A stretch of 64,000 nt of DNA from Candidatus Methylomirabilota bacterium (GCA_035764725.1 DASTYT010000101.1:1-64000), one strand, 5' to 3'; counted from the first letter of the stretch, positions 23,134-33,105 are shown. Notes: generated by a model from the letters alone, not told the origin. Translations and numbers: made by a program.

Positions 23134-25757
23134 GTGAGCGCGGCGAGGCTGGCGGTGAGCTTCTCGCGGACGGCCTGCTGCTCGCCGAGGCGCTCGCGCT
23201 CGCGGGCCACGATCTCCGCGGGCGCCCGCTCCACGAAGTCGGGGCGCGCGAGCTTGCCCTCGATGAACGCGATCTCCTTCGCCGCCTTGTCGATCTCCTT
23301 GGCAAGGCGCTGCCGCTCGGCAGCCAGATCCACCACACCCTCGAGCCGCACGTACACCTCGGCCCCCTGGGCCACCGCAAGCGCGGACTGGGGCGGTCGC
23401 ACCGCGGCGGGATCCACGGTGATGCTGGCCCGGGCGAGCGTGCCCATCAGGGGGGCCGCCTCGCGGAGCGCGGCCGCGTCGAGGCCCGGCCCCGGGCGCA
23501 CGATCGCCGCCAGCTCGACGGCGGGCGGAATGCGGCTCTCGCTGCGGATGGTGCGGATGGCGCTCACGATCGCGATCACACCGCTCATCCAGGTCTCGGC
23601 CTCCGTGTCGTGGCCCTTCCGCGAGGCCTTGGGGAACGCGGCGATCATGATCGAGTCGGGACCGCCCGCCGGTCGAGGCAGCCGCTGCCAGATGTCCTCC
23701 GAGATGAAGGGCATCAGGGGATGCAGCAGCCGCAGGGTGGTGTCGAGCGTCTCGACCAGGGTGTGCTGCGTCACCGCGCGAGCAAGGGGATCTTCCTTCT
23801 GATAGAGCGAGCGCTTGGCGATCTCGAGATACCAGTCGCAGAGCTCGTGCCACAGGAACTGGTACACCGCGGACGCGGCGTCGTTGAGCCGATAGGTGTC
23901 GAGCGCGCGCCGCACCTCGCGCGTCGCCGCGGCGGCGCGGCTACGAATCCATCGGTCGGCGACCGTCGGCGTGCCCTTGCGCGCGAGCTTCGGGTCATAG
24001 CCGTCGAGATTCGAGAGGACGAGCCGCGAGGCGTTCCAGAGCTTGTTGGCGAAGTTCCGGTTGCCCTCGATGCGCTCCTCGGAGAGGCGCACGTCCCGTC
24101 CCTGGGCGGCCATCGCCGCGAGGGTGAATCGGAAGGCATCGGTCCCGTACTGGTCCATGACCTGGAGCGGATCCACCACGTTGCCCTTGGACTTCGACAT
24201 CTTCCGCCCTTCCGCATCGCGGACGAGGGCGTGCATGTAGACGTCGTGGAAGGGCGGCTCGCCCATGACCTTGAGCCCGAACATCACCATGCGCGCCACC
24301 CAGAAGAAGATGATGTCGAAGCCGGTGACGAGGCAGGACGTCGGGTAGAAGGTCTTGAGCTCCGGCGTGGAGTCCGGCCAGCCCAGGGTGGAGAACGGCC
24401 AGAGGCCGGACGAGAACCAGGTGTCGAGCACGTCCGGGTCCTGCCGGAGCGCGCCGCCGCACTTGGGACAGGCGGTGGGGTCCGTGCGCGAAACGATGAC
24501 CTCGCCGTCCTTGTCGCAGTGCCAGGCGGGAATGCGATGCCCCCACCAGAGCTGGCGTGAGATGGTCCAGTCCCGGTATTGCTCCATCCAGGCGTAATAG
24601 GTCTTGGTCCAACCCCGCGGGATGATCTTGATCTTGCCCGAGCGCACCGCCTTGACGGCGGGTTCGGCGAGGGGCTTGATGCGCACGTACCACTGCTTGG
24701 AGACGAGTGGCTCCACCACCGTCTTGCAGCGATAGCAGACGCCCACCGCGTGACGATAGGGCTCGATGTGGTCGATGAGCCCGAGCGCCTGCATGTCCTC
24801 AACGATGCGCTTGCGGCACTCGAAGCGGTCCATGCCCGCGTACTTCCCCGCCGCCGCCGTCATCTTGCCGTCAAAGCCGATCACGGTGCGGATCGGCAAG
24901 TTGTGGCGCTTGCCGATCTCGAAGTCGGTCGGGTCGTGTCCGGGCGTCACCTTGATCACGCCGGTGCCGAACTTGGGATCCACCGCCGCGTCCGCCACCA
25001 CCTGGATGGTGATGGTCCCCTCCACTGACGGGATCTCGAGCATCTTCCCCACATACTTCCGGTAGCGCCGGTCCTTGGGATGCACGGCGAGGGCCGTGTC
25101 ACCGAGCTTGGTCTCAGGCCGCACGGTGCCGAGGGTGAGCGGGCCGTACTTGATGTACACGAACTCGCCGTCACGCTCCTCGCGCTCCACCTCGAGCTCG
25201 GAGAGCACCGTCTGGCAACGCGGGCACCAGTTGACGATGTAGTCGCCGCGGTAGATGAGCTTGTCTTCCCACAGGCGCACGAAGACTTCGCGCACCGCCG
25301 CGGAGAGCCCCGCGTCCATCGTGAAGCGCTCGCGCTCCCAGTCGCAGGAGGCGCCCAGACGCTTGAGCTGCTTGACGATGGTGCCCCCCGACTCCTCCTT
25401 CCACTTCCAGACGCGCTGGAGGAACGCCTCGCGGCCGAGGTCGTCCTTGGTCTTGCCCTCGTCGGCGAGCTGCCGCTCCACCACGTACTGGGTGGCGATG
25501 CCGGCATGGTCGGTGCCGAATTGCCAGAGCGTGTTGTACCCGTCCATCCGCTTGTAGCGGATGAGCACGTCCTGGATGGTGAAGTTGTACGCGTGCCCCA
25601 TGTGGAGGAACCCCGTCACGTTCGGCGGGGGACACACGATGCAGTAGGGCTTGCCGGCGGCCTTGGCGTCCGCGCGGAAGTATCCCCGCCGCTCCCACTC
25701 GGCGTACCACTGCGGCTCGACGCGCGTGGGATCGTAGCGGTCGGAGATTTCCGTCAT
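23130..25757 (-). CDS. valS: valine--tRNA ligase
   Basis: An 875-residue class I synthetase. The HIGH motif is PPPNVTGFLHMGHAYN (~42-57), KMSKS is GRKMSKSKGNVVDP, the editing domain has TVRPETKLGDTALAVHP, zinc-type cysteines occur at NWCPRCQTVLSE and TACPKCGG, and the C-terminal ValS coiled coil is RQRLAKEIDKAAKEIAFIEGKLARPDFVERAP. It charges tRNA-Val. A -10-like TACAAT lies 12 nt before the ATG. Confidence 0.97.
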   Translation of the reverse strand: MTEISDRYDPTRVEPQWYAEWERRGYFRADAKAAGKPYCIVCPPPNVTGFLHMGHAYNFTIQDVLIRYKRMDGYNTLWQFGTDHAGIATQYVVERQLADEGKTKDDLGREAFLQRVWKWKEESGGTIVKQLKRLGASCDWERERFTMDAGLSAAVREVFVRLWEDKLIYRGDYIVNWCPRCQTVLSELEVEREERDGEFVYIKYGPLTLGTVRPETKLGDTALAVHPKDRRYRKYVGKMLEIPSVEGTITIQVVADAAVDPKFGTGVIKVTPGHDPTDFEIGKRHNLPIRTVIGFDGKMTAAAGKYAGMDRFECRKRIVEDMQALGLIDHIEPYRHAVGVCYRCKTVVEPLVSKQWYVRIKPLAEPAVKAVRSGKIKIIPRGWTKTYYAWMEQYRDWTISRQLWWGHRIPAWHCDKDGEVIVSRTDPTACPKCGGALRQDPDVLDTWFSSGLWPFSTLGWPDSTPELKTFYPTSCLVTGFDIIFFWVARMVMFGLKVMGEPPFHDVYMHALVRDAEGRKMSKSKGNVVDPLQVMDQYGTDAFRFTLAAMAAQGRDVRLSEERIEGNRNFANKLWNASRLVLSNLDGYDPKLARKGTPTVADRWIRSRAAAATREVRRALDTYRLNDAASAVYQFLWHELCDWYLEIAKRSLYQKEDPLARAVTQHTLVETLDTTLRLLHPLMPFISEDIWQRLPRPAGGPDSIMIAAFPKASRKGHDTEAETWMSGVIAIVSAIRTIRSESRIPPAVELAAIVRPGPGLDAAALREAAPLMGTLARASITVDPAAVRPPQSALAVAQGAEVYVRLEGVVDLAAERQRLAKEIDKAAKEIAFIEGKLARPDFVERAPAEIVARERERLGEQQAVREKLTASLAALT

Positions 25758-25767
25758 GATTATCGCG

Positions 25768-26820
25768 TCATTGTAGCACGGGGGCCGCGCCGGCCAGCCG
25801 CCACCCGCGCGGCTGCCGGTTCCAGACGAGCGACCATGGGCTGCGGCTGGCCGCGCCGTGGTCCGGGCGCTCCTGGGTCGCGGCCACCATCACGCTGCTC
25901 GGGGTCTCCGCGTTGGCCACGTCACACGCCGGCTCGGGCACGAGACCGCCGGGGAGCCGGGCGCGCAGCGAGGCGTCGGGCACCAGCTCGGCAAGGGCCC
26001 GCCGGTCGCCGCTCTCCACCGCCGCGAAGAAGCGCGTGACCTCGCGCGAAAGGTCCCGGTGCCATGCGTTGATCGTCTGCCGACGGACGCTCGTGATACC
26101 CTCCGCACCCTGGCGGAACACTTCCTCCTGCTCGGTCTGGCCATCGCAGCCCGGCTTCCAGCCGGGATAGCGCAGGTCGTAGCGCACGTCGATCTCGCCG
26201 ACGCTGAGCCGCCAGTCCGCTGCGCGCAGGCCGTCGGGGAACGCCAACTCGGTGCTCCATGTCCGGCTGAAGCCAGCCGGCTCGGCGCGCCAGACGTCCA
26301 CGCGCAACGGATAGCGGCGCGCCGCCACGGGTGCGCCGACCCACGTGAGCGCGAGCTGGGGCGAGCCGTCGCGCGCGGAGGGCCAGGAATAGGCCTCCGG
26401 TGTCCCCGGGTGCGTGATGGTGCGCGTGAGGGCGGCGGCGGCCCCGGTGCCGGTGAACACGCGCACCGACCCCGGGCCGTCGATACCGTTGAGCCCGTAG
26501 AGGGCGACGGTGAGCGCGCGCGGCCCCTCCGCTCCGAGCCGGAGCACGCGGAAGCGCGCGCCGCCCCATGCGGAGTTGAAGCCCTCGAGGCGCTCCTGGA
26601 TGAAGTCGGGGCCGGCGAAGATCCCGCCGCCCCGCAGGTTCTCCACGATCTCGTCGTCGACGAGGCGGTAGAGGCCGCCCACCGCCTCCTCGCTCGGCGC
26701 CGGCCCGAGCCGCGCGGCCTGGTCGCGGTAGTCCTCGAGCCCGTCGGTGGCGGCCAGCGCGGGCGCCGCGCACAACGCGACCAGGGTCAAGAGCCGCGGA
26801 AGCAGGCGTGCGGGCCCCAT
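25768..26820 (-). CDS. secreted protein of unknown function, 350 residues
   Basis: A signal peptide (~5-24, LLPRLLTLVALCAAPALA) is followed by a globular domain: helical start (GLEDYRDQAARLGPAPSEEAVGG), then mostly beta structure (ALTVALYGLNGIDGPGSVRVFTG, PQLALTWVGAPVAARRYPLRVDVW, WRLSVGEIDVRYDLRYPGWKPGC), and a helical/beta end (WHRDLSREVTRFFAAVESGDRRAL, SPWSLVWNRQPRGWRLAG). Three cysteines (KPGCDG, EPACDV and one in the signal). I do not recognise the family. Its 3' end lies 10 nt before valS; its 5' end is 27 nt from divergent lptFG. The ATG at 26818-26820 is used; the same frame stays open far upstream antisense to lptFG, which I regard as non-coding. Confidence 0.7.
   Translation of the reverse strand: MGPARLLPRLLTLVALCAAPALAATDGLEDYRDQAARLGPAPSEEAVGGLYRLVDDEIVENLRGGGIFAGPDFIQERLEGFNSAWGGARFRVLRLGAEGPRALTVALYGLNGIDGPGSVRVFTGTGAAAALTRTITHPGTPEAYSWPSARDGSPQLALTWVGAPVAARRYPLRVDVWRAEPAGFSRTWSTELAFPDGLRAADWRLSVGEIDVRYDLRYPGWKPGCDGQTEQEEVFRQGAEGITSVRRQTINAWHRDLSREVTRFFAAVESGDRRALAELVPDASLRARLPGGLVPEPACDVANAETPSSVMVAATQERPDHGAASRSPWSLVWNRQPRGWRLAGAAPVLQ
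25770..25775 (-). promoter_or_regulatory. possible -10 element (TACAAT) before valS
   Basis: TACAAT on the minus strand overlaps the stop of the secreted-protein gene and ends 12 nt before the valS ATG. No good -35 is visible. Confidence 0.28.
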
Positions 26821-26833
26821 TACCGCCTCATCG

Positions 26834-26839
26834 TACAAT
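26834..26839 (+). promoter_or_regulatory. possible -10 element (TACAAT) before lptFG
   Basis: TACAAT lies 8 nt before the ATG at 26848; the 8 nt are GAGGGGAG, which could also act as a Shine-Dalgarno on a longer mRNA. No consensus -35 is present. Confidence 0.3.
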
Positions 26840-26847
26840 GAGGGGAG

Positions 26848-29172
26848 ATGGGTCGCATCATCGACCGGTACATCCTGTCGGAGCTCCTGAGCCCGTTCTC
26901 CATGGGTGTCGGGGTCTTCACCTTCTTCCTCGTCATCGACCGGATCTACCACCTCACCGAGCTGGTCATCACCAAGGGTGTCCCGTTCTTCCTGGTGCTG
27001 GCTTTGCTGGGTTTCACCCTGCCCGCCTTCCTCGCCCTCACCCTGCCGATGGCACTGCTCGTCGCCGTCCTCATCGTCGGTGGCCGGCTGGCAGGGGACA
27101 TGGAGGTGACGGCCTTCAAGGCTTCCGGGGTGAGTCCGCTGCGCCTGCTCCGGCCATTCCTGGCCGCGGGGATCGTGGTCGCGCTGATCTCGGGCATGCT
27201 CTCGATCTGGATCGCACCCATGGGCAATCGCTTGTTCCAGCAGCAGCTCTTCCAGATCCTCAAGTCGCGCGCGGCCACCGGGCTCAAGGAGCGCATCTTC
27301 AGCGCCTCGTTCGGGCAGTTCACAATCTATGTCCAGGACATCAGCGCCTCCCAGGTCGCCCTCAAGGGCCTCCTCGTCTCCGATGAGCGGGATCCCGCGC
27401 TCTCCCGCGTGATCGTGGCGAAGGAGGGCCGCCTCCTCACCGACGAGGAGCAAGGGCGCATCACTCTGCGCTTCATCGACGGCCAGATCAGCGAGGCCGA
27501 CGTGGCCGACGGGCGGCGCGCGCGCTTCACCGACTTCAGCCTCTACGACATGAATCTGCCGCTGGAATCGCCGCTGGCCACCTCGTCGCAGAAGGAGAAG
27601 CCCGAGCGTGACCTGCCGTTGAGCCAGCTGGGCCCGCAGGCACGCGAGCTCGCCGCCCAGGGCCAGCCCGTGACCGCCTACTACGTGGAGTTCCACAAGC
27701 GCTTCGCGCTGCCGGTGGCGGCGATCGTGTTCGTGCTCGTGGGCTTCCCACTCGGCATCCGCAGCCAGGCCCGCGGGGGCGGCGGGCGTGGCCTCGCGCT
27801 CGCGGTCAGTCTCGGCATCGTCGTGTCCTATTACATGGTGTTCACGACCCTCGAGGGCATGTCGCTCCGCGGCCGGGTCCCGCCCTGGCTCGGCATCTGG
27901 CTCCCCGACGCCATCTTCCTCGTCGCCGGCCTCCTGCTGATCGCGGCCACCACCGTGGGGATGCCCACCGGCTGGGTGCACCGGCTTTGGCACTTGCGCG
28001 ACGTGTTCCGGGCGCGCATTCCGGCATGGCGTATTCCGTGGCGACGGAGCGAGGAGGCCGAGGCGGGGCGGAGCCGGCGGCGGGCCTCCACGTTCATCAT
28101 CGACCGCTACCTGCTCCGCGAGTACGTGAAGTTCATCGGCGTCTGCGTCGGCGTGGCGGCGGTGCTGTTCCTCGTCGTCGATCTCCTCCAGACGCTCGAC
28201 CGCTTCCTGCGCATCAAGCCGCCCTTCACCTACATCCTCCAGCACTTCATCTTCCGGCTCCCCGGCGCGCTCTACGACGGGCTGCCCATCATGGTGCTGA
28301 TCGCGACGCTGTTCCTGTTCTTGTCGCTGACGCGCGCCCACGAGCTCGACGCGCTCAAGGCGGCGGGGATGAGCCTCTACCGCGTGAGCGTGCCGATCCT
28401 CCTCCTCGCCCTCGCGCTGAGCATCGCCGCCGGCATCTTCCAGGAGACCGCCCTGCCCGCGATCAACGCGCGCGCGGAGGAGATCGACCGCGTGAAGATC
28501 CGCGGCAATCTGCCGCGCCATCTCCAGAAGCGCAACCAGCTCTGGTATCGGTCCACCGACACCCGCTTCTGGCGGATGGAGCTGCTCGATCCCGTCGAAC
28601 GCTCGGTCGACGGGCTCCTGCTCCTCGAGGTGGACCAGAACTTCCAGCTCATGAGCCGTCTCGACGCCAAGCAGGCGAAGTGGACGCCGGGGGGCTGGGA
28701 GCTGAGCCAGGGCTTCATGCGCCCTGTCGTCAAGGGCACACGGATGGAATCCAAGCCCTTCGAGCGCATGGTGCTGAAGATGCCGGAGGACATCCAGGAC
28801 TTCACCAACGTGCAGAATCCGCCCGAGATCATGAGCTTCTTCGAGCTGCGCGCCTACGTGCAGAAGCTCCAGGAGACGGGTCACCAGGCCGGCAAGTACA
28901 TCGTGGAGCTCTATTCCAAGCTCTCGTTCCCCCTCATACACCTGATCATGGCGCTGGTAGCGATCCCCTTCGCTCTGGTCTCCCCGCGCAGCGGCGGCCG
29001 CGCTCTCGGCATCGCGATCGCGATTGTGATCTCGGTGGGGTACTGGCTCGTGCACTACATGGCGGTGGCCTTCGCCAAGGCCGATCTCTTGCCGCCCTTC
29101 CTCGCTGCGTGGACGGCCAACGTCGTCTTCGCGGGGCTGGGCACGGCGCTCTTCCTCCGGATCCGCACCTGA
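26848..29172 (+). CDS. lptFG: fused LPS export permease LptF-LptG
   Basis: One uninterrupted 774-residue frame holds two complete YjgP/YjgQ-type permeases. Half 1 (~1-395, LptF-like) opens IIDRYILSELLSPFSMGVGVFTFFLVIDR, has three N-terminal membrane helices, a periplasmic beta-jellyroll (~135-265) and three C-terminal helices (~288-370). A basic linker (~398-413, WRRSEEAEAGRSRRRAS) leads to half 2 (~415-774, LptG-like), which restarts FIIDRYLLREYVKFIGVCVG and repeats the layout. With LptB2 the pair extracts LPS from the inner membrane and passes it to LptC-A-D. lptC, lptA, lptB and lptE are also in this window. LptF and LptG are normally separate ~360-residue proteins. Confidence 0.93.
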   Translation: MGRIIDRYILSELLSPFSMGVGVFTFFLVIDRIYHLTELVITKGVPFFLVLALLGFTLPAFLALTLPMALLVAVLIVGGRLAGDMEVTAFKASGVSPLRLLRPFLAAGIVVALISGMLSIWIAPMGNRLFQQQLFQILKSRAATGLKERIFSASFGQFTIYVQDISASQVALKGLLVSDERDPALSRVIVAKEGRLLTDEEQGRITLRFIDGQISEADVADGRRARFTDFSLYDMNLPLESPLATSSQKEKPERDLPLSQLGPQARELAAQGQPVTAYYVEFHKRFALPVAAIVFVLVGFPLGIRSQARGGGGRGLALAVSLGIVVSYYMVFTTLEGMSLRGRVPPWLGIWLPDAIFLVAGLLLIAATTVGMPTGWVHRLWHLRDVFRARIPAWRIPWRRSEEAEAGRSRRRASTFIIDRYLLREYVKFIGVCVGVAAVLFLVVDLLQTLDRFLRIKPPFTYILQHFIFRLPGALYDGLPIMVLIATLFLFLSLTRAHELDALKAAGMSLYRVSVPILLLALALSIAAGIFQETALPAINARAEEIDRVKIRGNLPRHLQKRNQLWYRSTDTRFWRMELLDPVERSVDGLLLLEVDQNFQLMSRLDAKQAKWTPGGWELSQGFMRPVVKGTRMESKPFERMVLKMPEDIQDFTNVQNPPEIMSFFELRAYVQKLQETGHQAGKYIVELYSKLSFPLIHLIMALVAIPFALVSPRSGGRALGIAIAIVISVGYWLVHYMAVAFAKADLLPPFLAAWTANVVFAGLGTALFLRIRT

Positions 29173-29177
29173 GCGTT

Positions 29178-29195
29178 GGCCGCCGCTCAGCGGCC
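29178..29195. terminator. hairpin between convergent lptFG and UPF0182 genes
   Basis: A perfect 6-bp stem (GGCCGC / GCGGCC, 6-nt loop) spans the 14-nt gap and the end of the UPF0182 gene. No T-run follows, so a terminator role is tentative. Confidence 0.28.
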
Positions 29196-31922
29196 TTCGC
29201 GAAGCTCGCGCAGGATCTCCTCGAGCTGCTTCTGCTCGATGCCGTAGGCCGCCCAGTCGCCGCGGCGTAGCGCCTCCTGACTCTTCTGCCAGGTGTCCCA
29301 GGCGCGCTGGGCGAGGACCCGGGACGCGGTCCCAGCCACCGGCGGGGCGCCCGCGGTCACCGCCGCGCGCGGACTCTCATCGCCCTTCACGCGGCCGCCG
29401 AAGATGCGCCCGAGGGCCTGCTCGAGGGTGGGCTCCATCGCGATCTGGTTCCCGTAGGCCACGATCACGCGGCGAAGCTCGGGGAGCGCCCCCTGCTCCG
29501 TCGCGGAGAGATACAGCGGCTGGACGTAGATGAGGGAGCGCTCGATGGGAATGGCGAGCAGCGAGCCCCGCAGCACCCGCGAGCCCTGCTGGTTCCAGAG
29601 GGAGAGCTGCTGGGAGATGAGCGGATCCTGGTCGATGCGCGCGTCGATCTGGCGCGGCCCGTAGACGAGCTTCTGCTTGGGGAAGGCGTAGACGATGATG
29701 CGCCCGTAGTTGGGCGCGTCCGCCCGGCCCACCATGATCGCGATCATGTTGTCGCGCCGGCTCGGGTTGAAGCCGCCGAGCAGCACGAATTCCTCGTGGG
29801 ACTCGTCGGGGAGTCGCATGACCGTGTAGTACGGCTCCATCTCCGCCGCCGCGCCGCCGCGCCCCTCGGCGGGACGTCGCGGAATTGTCCACAGATCCTC
29901 CCGGTTGTAGAAGACCTGCGGATCCTCCATGTGGTAGGTGGCGTACATCTGCATCTGCAGCGTGAAGAGGTCCTCGGGATACCGGATGTGCGTCTGGAGG
30001 TCCTTGGGCATCTCCACCAGCGGCCGCAGCAGCCCCGGAAAGATCTTGGCGTAGGTCTGGGCGATGGGATCGTCGGGGTCGGCGACGTAGTAGCTCACGG
30101 TGCCGTGATAGGCGTCCACCGTCACCTTCACCGAGTTGCGGATGTAGTTCCCGATGCCGCGCACCGGCTGGGAGTACGGGTACCGGTCGCTGGTGGTGTA
30201 GCCGTCCGCCATCCAGACGAGGCGGCCGTCGTCGGTCACCACCATGTAGGGATCGCGGTCGAAGCGCAGGAAGGGCGCGACCTGGCGGATCCGGTCACGG
30301 ATGTTCCGGTAGATCATGATCCGGCTGTCGGGCGACAACCGGCCCGTGATGAGGACATTGATCTCGCCGAAGCGCGCCGCGAACGCCACCCGGCGGAGGA
30401 GCGAGTCCACCGCGATGCCGCCCCGCCCCGCATAGCGCGTGTACTCGTTCTTGTCCCCCGCCGAGTAATCGAGCTCCCGCTCCTGGGTGCGGACGAAGAC
30501 GTAGTCGTTGCCCGACTCGCCGTAGTAGATCTCGGGCCGGCTGATCTTGGCGAAGCCGCCCGTCACCACCGGCGGGATGTCCTTGGCGAAGAACTCGGGC
30601 AGCCCCTCGGGGCTGATGCGGTTCACCGGACCCACCACGAGGCCGTAGCCGTGGGTGAATGTCAGGTGCTCGTTGAGCCAGTTCCGGTCCTGCCCGGGCA
30701 GGTGGCGGTACGACAGCTCCCGCGGCGAGAGCATGACCTGGCGGTACTCTCCGTTCACGGTGTAGCGGTCGTTGTCCACGTCGAGGAACTTGTAGTAGGT
30801 GCGGATCTCCTGCAGCTGCCCGTAGGTGATCAGCAGCGGCCGGTGATCCCAGAGCCGGATGTTCTTGATCGTGAGCGCGTTCCGCTCGAGGGCGGCCGCG
30901 TTGAGGTGCTCCTCGACGGGGAAGTCCTTCTCCTGCACCCGGTCCAGCCCGAACGCGTGCCGGGTCATCCGGATGTTGTGCTCGATGTACGGGCGCTCGA
31001 AGGCCAGCTCGTTCGGCTTCACCCGCAGCCGCTGCAGCGCCGAGGGGAAGAGCCCGAGCCCGCCCACCCACACGACGACCAGCACCACGAGCCCGGCCAC
31101 CGGGAAGAGCCATCCCGGCCGGCTCATCTGCACGAGGCACGCGGCGGCGCAGAGGAGGGCCAGCACCGTGAGCACGTTCAGGACGGGGAGCGCAGCGTTG
31201 ACGTCGGTATAGGTGGCGCCGACCACCGCGCCCCGGGACGAGTAGAGGACGTCGAAGCGGTCCAGCCAGAAGCCGGCGGCGCGGATGACGAGGACGATGG
31301 CCCCCAGGGCGAGGAGATGCGTCCGCGCGGCCGCGGCCAGCCGCGGGCCTCGCGCGGTGAGGACGAGGCTGCGCTGCAGCACGTACACCGCGGCGGTCAG
31401 GACGAGGGCTCCTGCCGCGAGCGCGAGGCCCCAGCCATAGAGCAGGCGCCAGAAGGGGAGCCGGAAGAAGTAGAAGCCGAGGTCGCGCCCGAAGATCGGG
31501 TCGGTCCGTCCGAAGGGGGTCGCGTTGAGGAATTCCGCCAGCGTGTCCCACTCCGCGCTGGCACGGGCGCCGGCGATGAGCGCGATCACCGCCGTCACGG
31601 GCAGGAGGAGGCGGCGGATCAGCGGCTCGATGCTTGCCCGGCCGGGCAGGCCGAGCTGATCCTCGAGCTCCCACAGCACGTCCGGTGGGGCCGTGCGCGC
31701 GGCCACCCAGAGATTGGCGAAGAGGAAGATCCACACCGCGAGTCCGACGCCCAGCACGAGCCAGCCCCGCAGGCTGAGCACGGTGGTGAACACCTGGGTG
31801 TAGCCGGTCTCTTGGAACCAGAGCCAGTCGGTGTAGAGAGGAACGGCCTGACCCACGATCCCCAGGGCGAGGAACGCGAGCAGGAACCAGACTGCGGGCC
31901 GCGGGCGTCGCCCGTTCGCCAC
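29187..31922 (-). CDS. UPF0182 family membrane protein
   Basis: A 911-residue protein. The N-terminal ~285 residues hold about seven membrane helices (e.g. VWFLLAFLALGIVGQAVPLY, WLVLGVGLAVWIFLFANLWV, LVVLVVVWVGGLGLFPSAL) and the family sequence DWLWFQETGYTQVFTT. The rest is a large outward domain (PYIEHNIRMTRHAFGLDRV, WDHRPLLITYGQLQEIRTYYKF, RQVMLSPRELSY, TFTHGYGLVVGPVNRISPEGLP). The function of UPF0182 is unknown. Start is GTG at 31920-31922, 34 nt after metK, so it is probably co-transcribed with it. Confidence 0.9.
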   Translation of the reverse strand: MANGRRPRPAVWFLLAFLALGIVGQAVPLYTDWLWFQETGYTQVFTTVLSLRGWLVLGVGLAVWIFLFANLWVAARTAPPDVLWELEDQLGLPGRASIEPLIRRLLLPVTAVIALIAGARASAEWDTLAEFLNATPFGRTDPIFGRDLGFYFFRLPFWRLLYGWGLALAAGALVLTAAVYVLQRSLVLTARGPRLAAAARTHLLALGAIVLVIRAAGFWLDRFDVLYSSRGAVVGATYTDVNAALPVLNVLTVLALLCAAACLVQMSRPGWLFPVAGLVVLVVVWVGGLGLFPSALQRLRVKPNELAFERPYIEHNIRMTRHAFGLDRVQEKDFPVEEHLNAAALERNALTIKNIRLWDHRPLLITYGQLQEIRTYYKFLDVDNDRYTVNGEYRQVMLSPRELSYRHLPGQDRNWLNEHLTFTHGYGLVVGPVNRISPEGLPEFFAKDIPPVVTGGFAKISRPEIYYGESGNDYVFVRTQERELDYSAGDKNEYTRYAGRGGIAVDSLLRRVAFAARFGEINVLITGRLSPDSRIMIYRNIRDRIRQVAPFLRFDRDPYMVVTDDGRLVWMADGYTTSDRYPYSQPVRGIGNYIRNSVKVTVDAYHGTVSYYVADPDDPIAQTYAKIFPGLLRPLVEMPKDLQTHIRYPEDLFTLQMQMYATYHMEDPQVFYNREDLWTIPRRPAEGRGGAAAEMEPYYTVMRLPDESHEEFVLLGGFNPSRRDNMIAIMVGRADAPNYGRIIVYAFPKQKLVYGPRQIDARIDQDPLISQQLSLWNQQGSRVLRGSLLAIPIERSLIYVQPLYLSATEQGALPELRRVIVAYGNQIAMEPTLEQALGRIFGGRVKGDESPRAAVTAGAPPVAGTASRVLAQRAWDTWQKSQEALRRGDWAAYGIEQKQLEEILRELREGR

Positions 31923-31956
31923 CTAGTCCCTCAGAGCGCGGCGGTGACGCCGTCGA

Positions 31957-33105
31957 TCAGATGCCAGCGTCGTCCCGGAGATCTTTCACCCGGTCGGTCC
32001 GCTCCCAGGTGAACTCGGGCTCCGTGCGCCCGAAGTGCCCGAAGGCGGCAGTCTGCTTGTAGATGGGCCGGCGGAGGTTCAGGTACTTGATGATGCCGGC
32101 GGGCGTGAAGTCGAAGTGACGCCGCACCATCTGCTCGAGCTTGCTGGTGGGCACCTTCCCGGTGCCGAACGTCTCCACCATGATGGACACCGGCTCGGCC
32201 ACGCCGATCGCGTACGCCACCTGCACCTGCGCCCGCTCGGCGAGGCCGGCGGCCACGATGTTCTTGGCCACGTGACGGGCCATGTAGCACGCGGAGCGGT
32301 CGACCTTCGTCGGATCCTTGCCGGAGAACGCGCCGCCGCCGTGCGGGCACGATCCGCCGTAGGTGTCGACGATGATCTTCCGGCCGGTGAGGCCCGTATC
32401 GCCCATGGGTCCGCCGGTCACGAAGCGGCCGGTGGGATTGATGTGGTAGACCGCCTTCCGATCGAGCAGGTTCGCCGGAATGGTGGGCTTGATCACCTTC
32501 TCGACGATGTCCTCGCGAATGCGCTCGAGGCTGGCGTCGGGGCCGTGCTGGGTGGAGATGACCACGGTCTCGACCGCCACCGGCTTGCCATCGGCGTAGC
32601 GCACGGACACCTGGCTCTTCCCGTCCGGCCGGAGATAGCCGAGCTCGCCGCGCCGGCGCACCTGCGAGAGGCACTGCACGAGGCGGTGCGACAGCATGAT
32701 GGGCAGCGGCATCAGCTCGGGCGTCTCCGTGCAGGCATAACCGAACATCAGGCCCTGGTCGCCGGCGCCCAGATTGTCCACACCCATGGCGATGTCGCCC
32801 GACTGCTCGTCGATGGCGGTGATCACCCCGCACGTCTCGAAGTCGAAGCCGAACTTGGCGCGCGTGTAGCCGACCTCGCGGATGGTCTCGCGGGCGACCT
32901 TGGGGATGTCCACGTAGCAGGACGTGGTGATCTCGCCCGCCACCACGACCAAGCCGGTCGTGAGCAGGGTCTCGCAGGCCACCCGCCCGGTGGGATCCTG
33001 GGCCAGGATCGCGTCCAGCACCGCGTCGGAGATCTGGTCGGCGATCTTGTCGGGATGGCCTTCCGTGACCGACTCGGATGTGAACAGGTACTCCTCACGC
33101 GCCAT
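31957..33105 (-). CDS. metK: S-adenosylmethionine synthetase
   Basis: A 382-residue enzyme: [24 protein letters not shown] at the start, [16 protein letters not shown], the active-site loop [35 protein letters not shown] and a C-terminal [19 protein letters not shown]. It makes SAM from ATP and methionine; SAM also feeds MiaB here. Two tandem ATGs exist; the second (33103-33105) is 6 nt from GGAGG and preferred. No SAM riboswitch fold was recognised in the ~65-nt leader. Confidence 0.97.
   Translation of the reverse strand: MAREEYLFTSESVTEGHPDKIADQISDAVLDAILAQDPTGRVACETLLTTGLVVVAGEITTSCYVDIPKVARETIREVGYTRAKFGFDFETCGVITAIDEQSGDIAMGVDNLGAGDQGLMFGYACTETPELMPLPIMLSHRLVQCLSQVRRRGELGYLRPDGKSQVSVRYADGKPVAVETVVISTQHGPDASLERIREDIVEKVIKPTIPANLLDRKAVYHINPTGRFVTGGPMGDTGLTGRKIIVDTYGGSCPHGGGAFSGKDPTKVDRSACYMARHVAKNIVAAGLAERAQVQVAYAIGVAEPVSIMVETFGTGKVPTSKLEQMVRRHFDFTPAGIIKYLNLRRPIYKQTAAFGHFGRTEPEFTWERTDRVKDLRDDAGI

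Noticed and set aside
26821..29055. Long minus-strand open frame antisense to lptFG, joined in frame to the secreted-protein gene
   Set aside because: Its translation is His/Glu/Arg-rich mirror sequence without domains, while the plus strand encodes a clear permease. GC-rich DNA readily leaves antisense frames open.
29796..32012. 738-codon plus-strand open frame antisense to the UPF0182 gene
   Set aside because: Same shadow effect; translation is low-complexity and His/Glu/Arg-rich.
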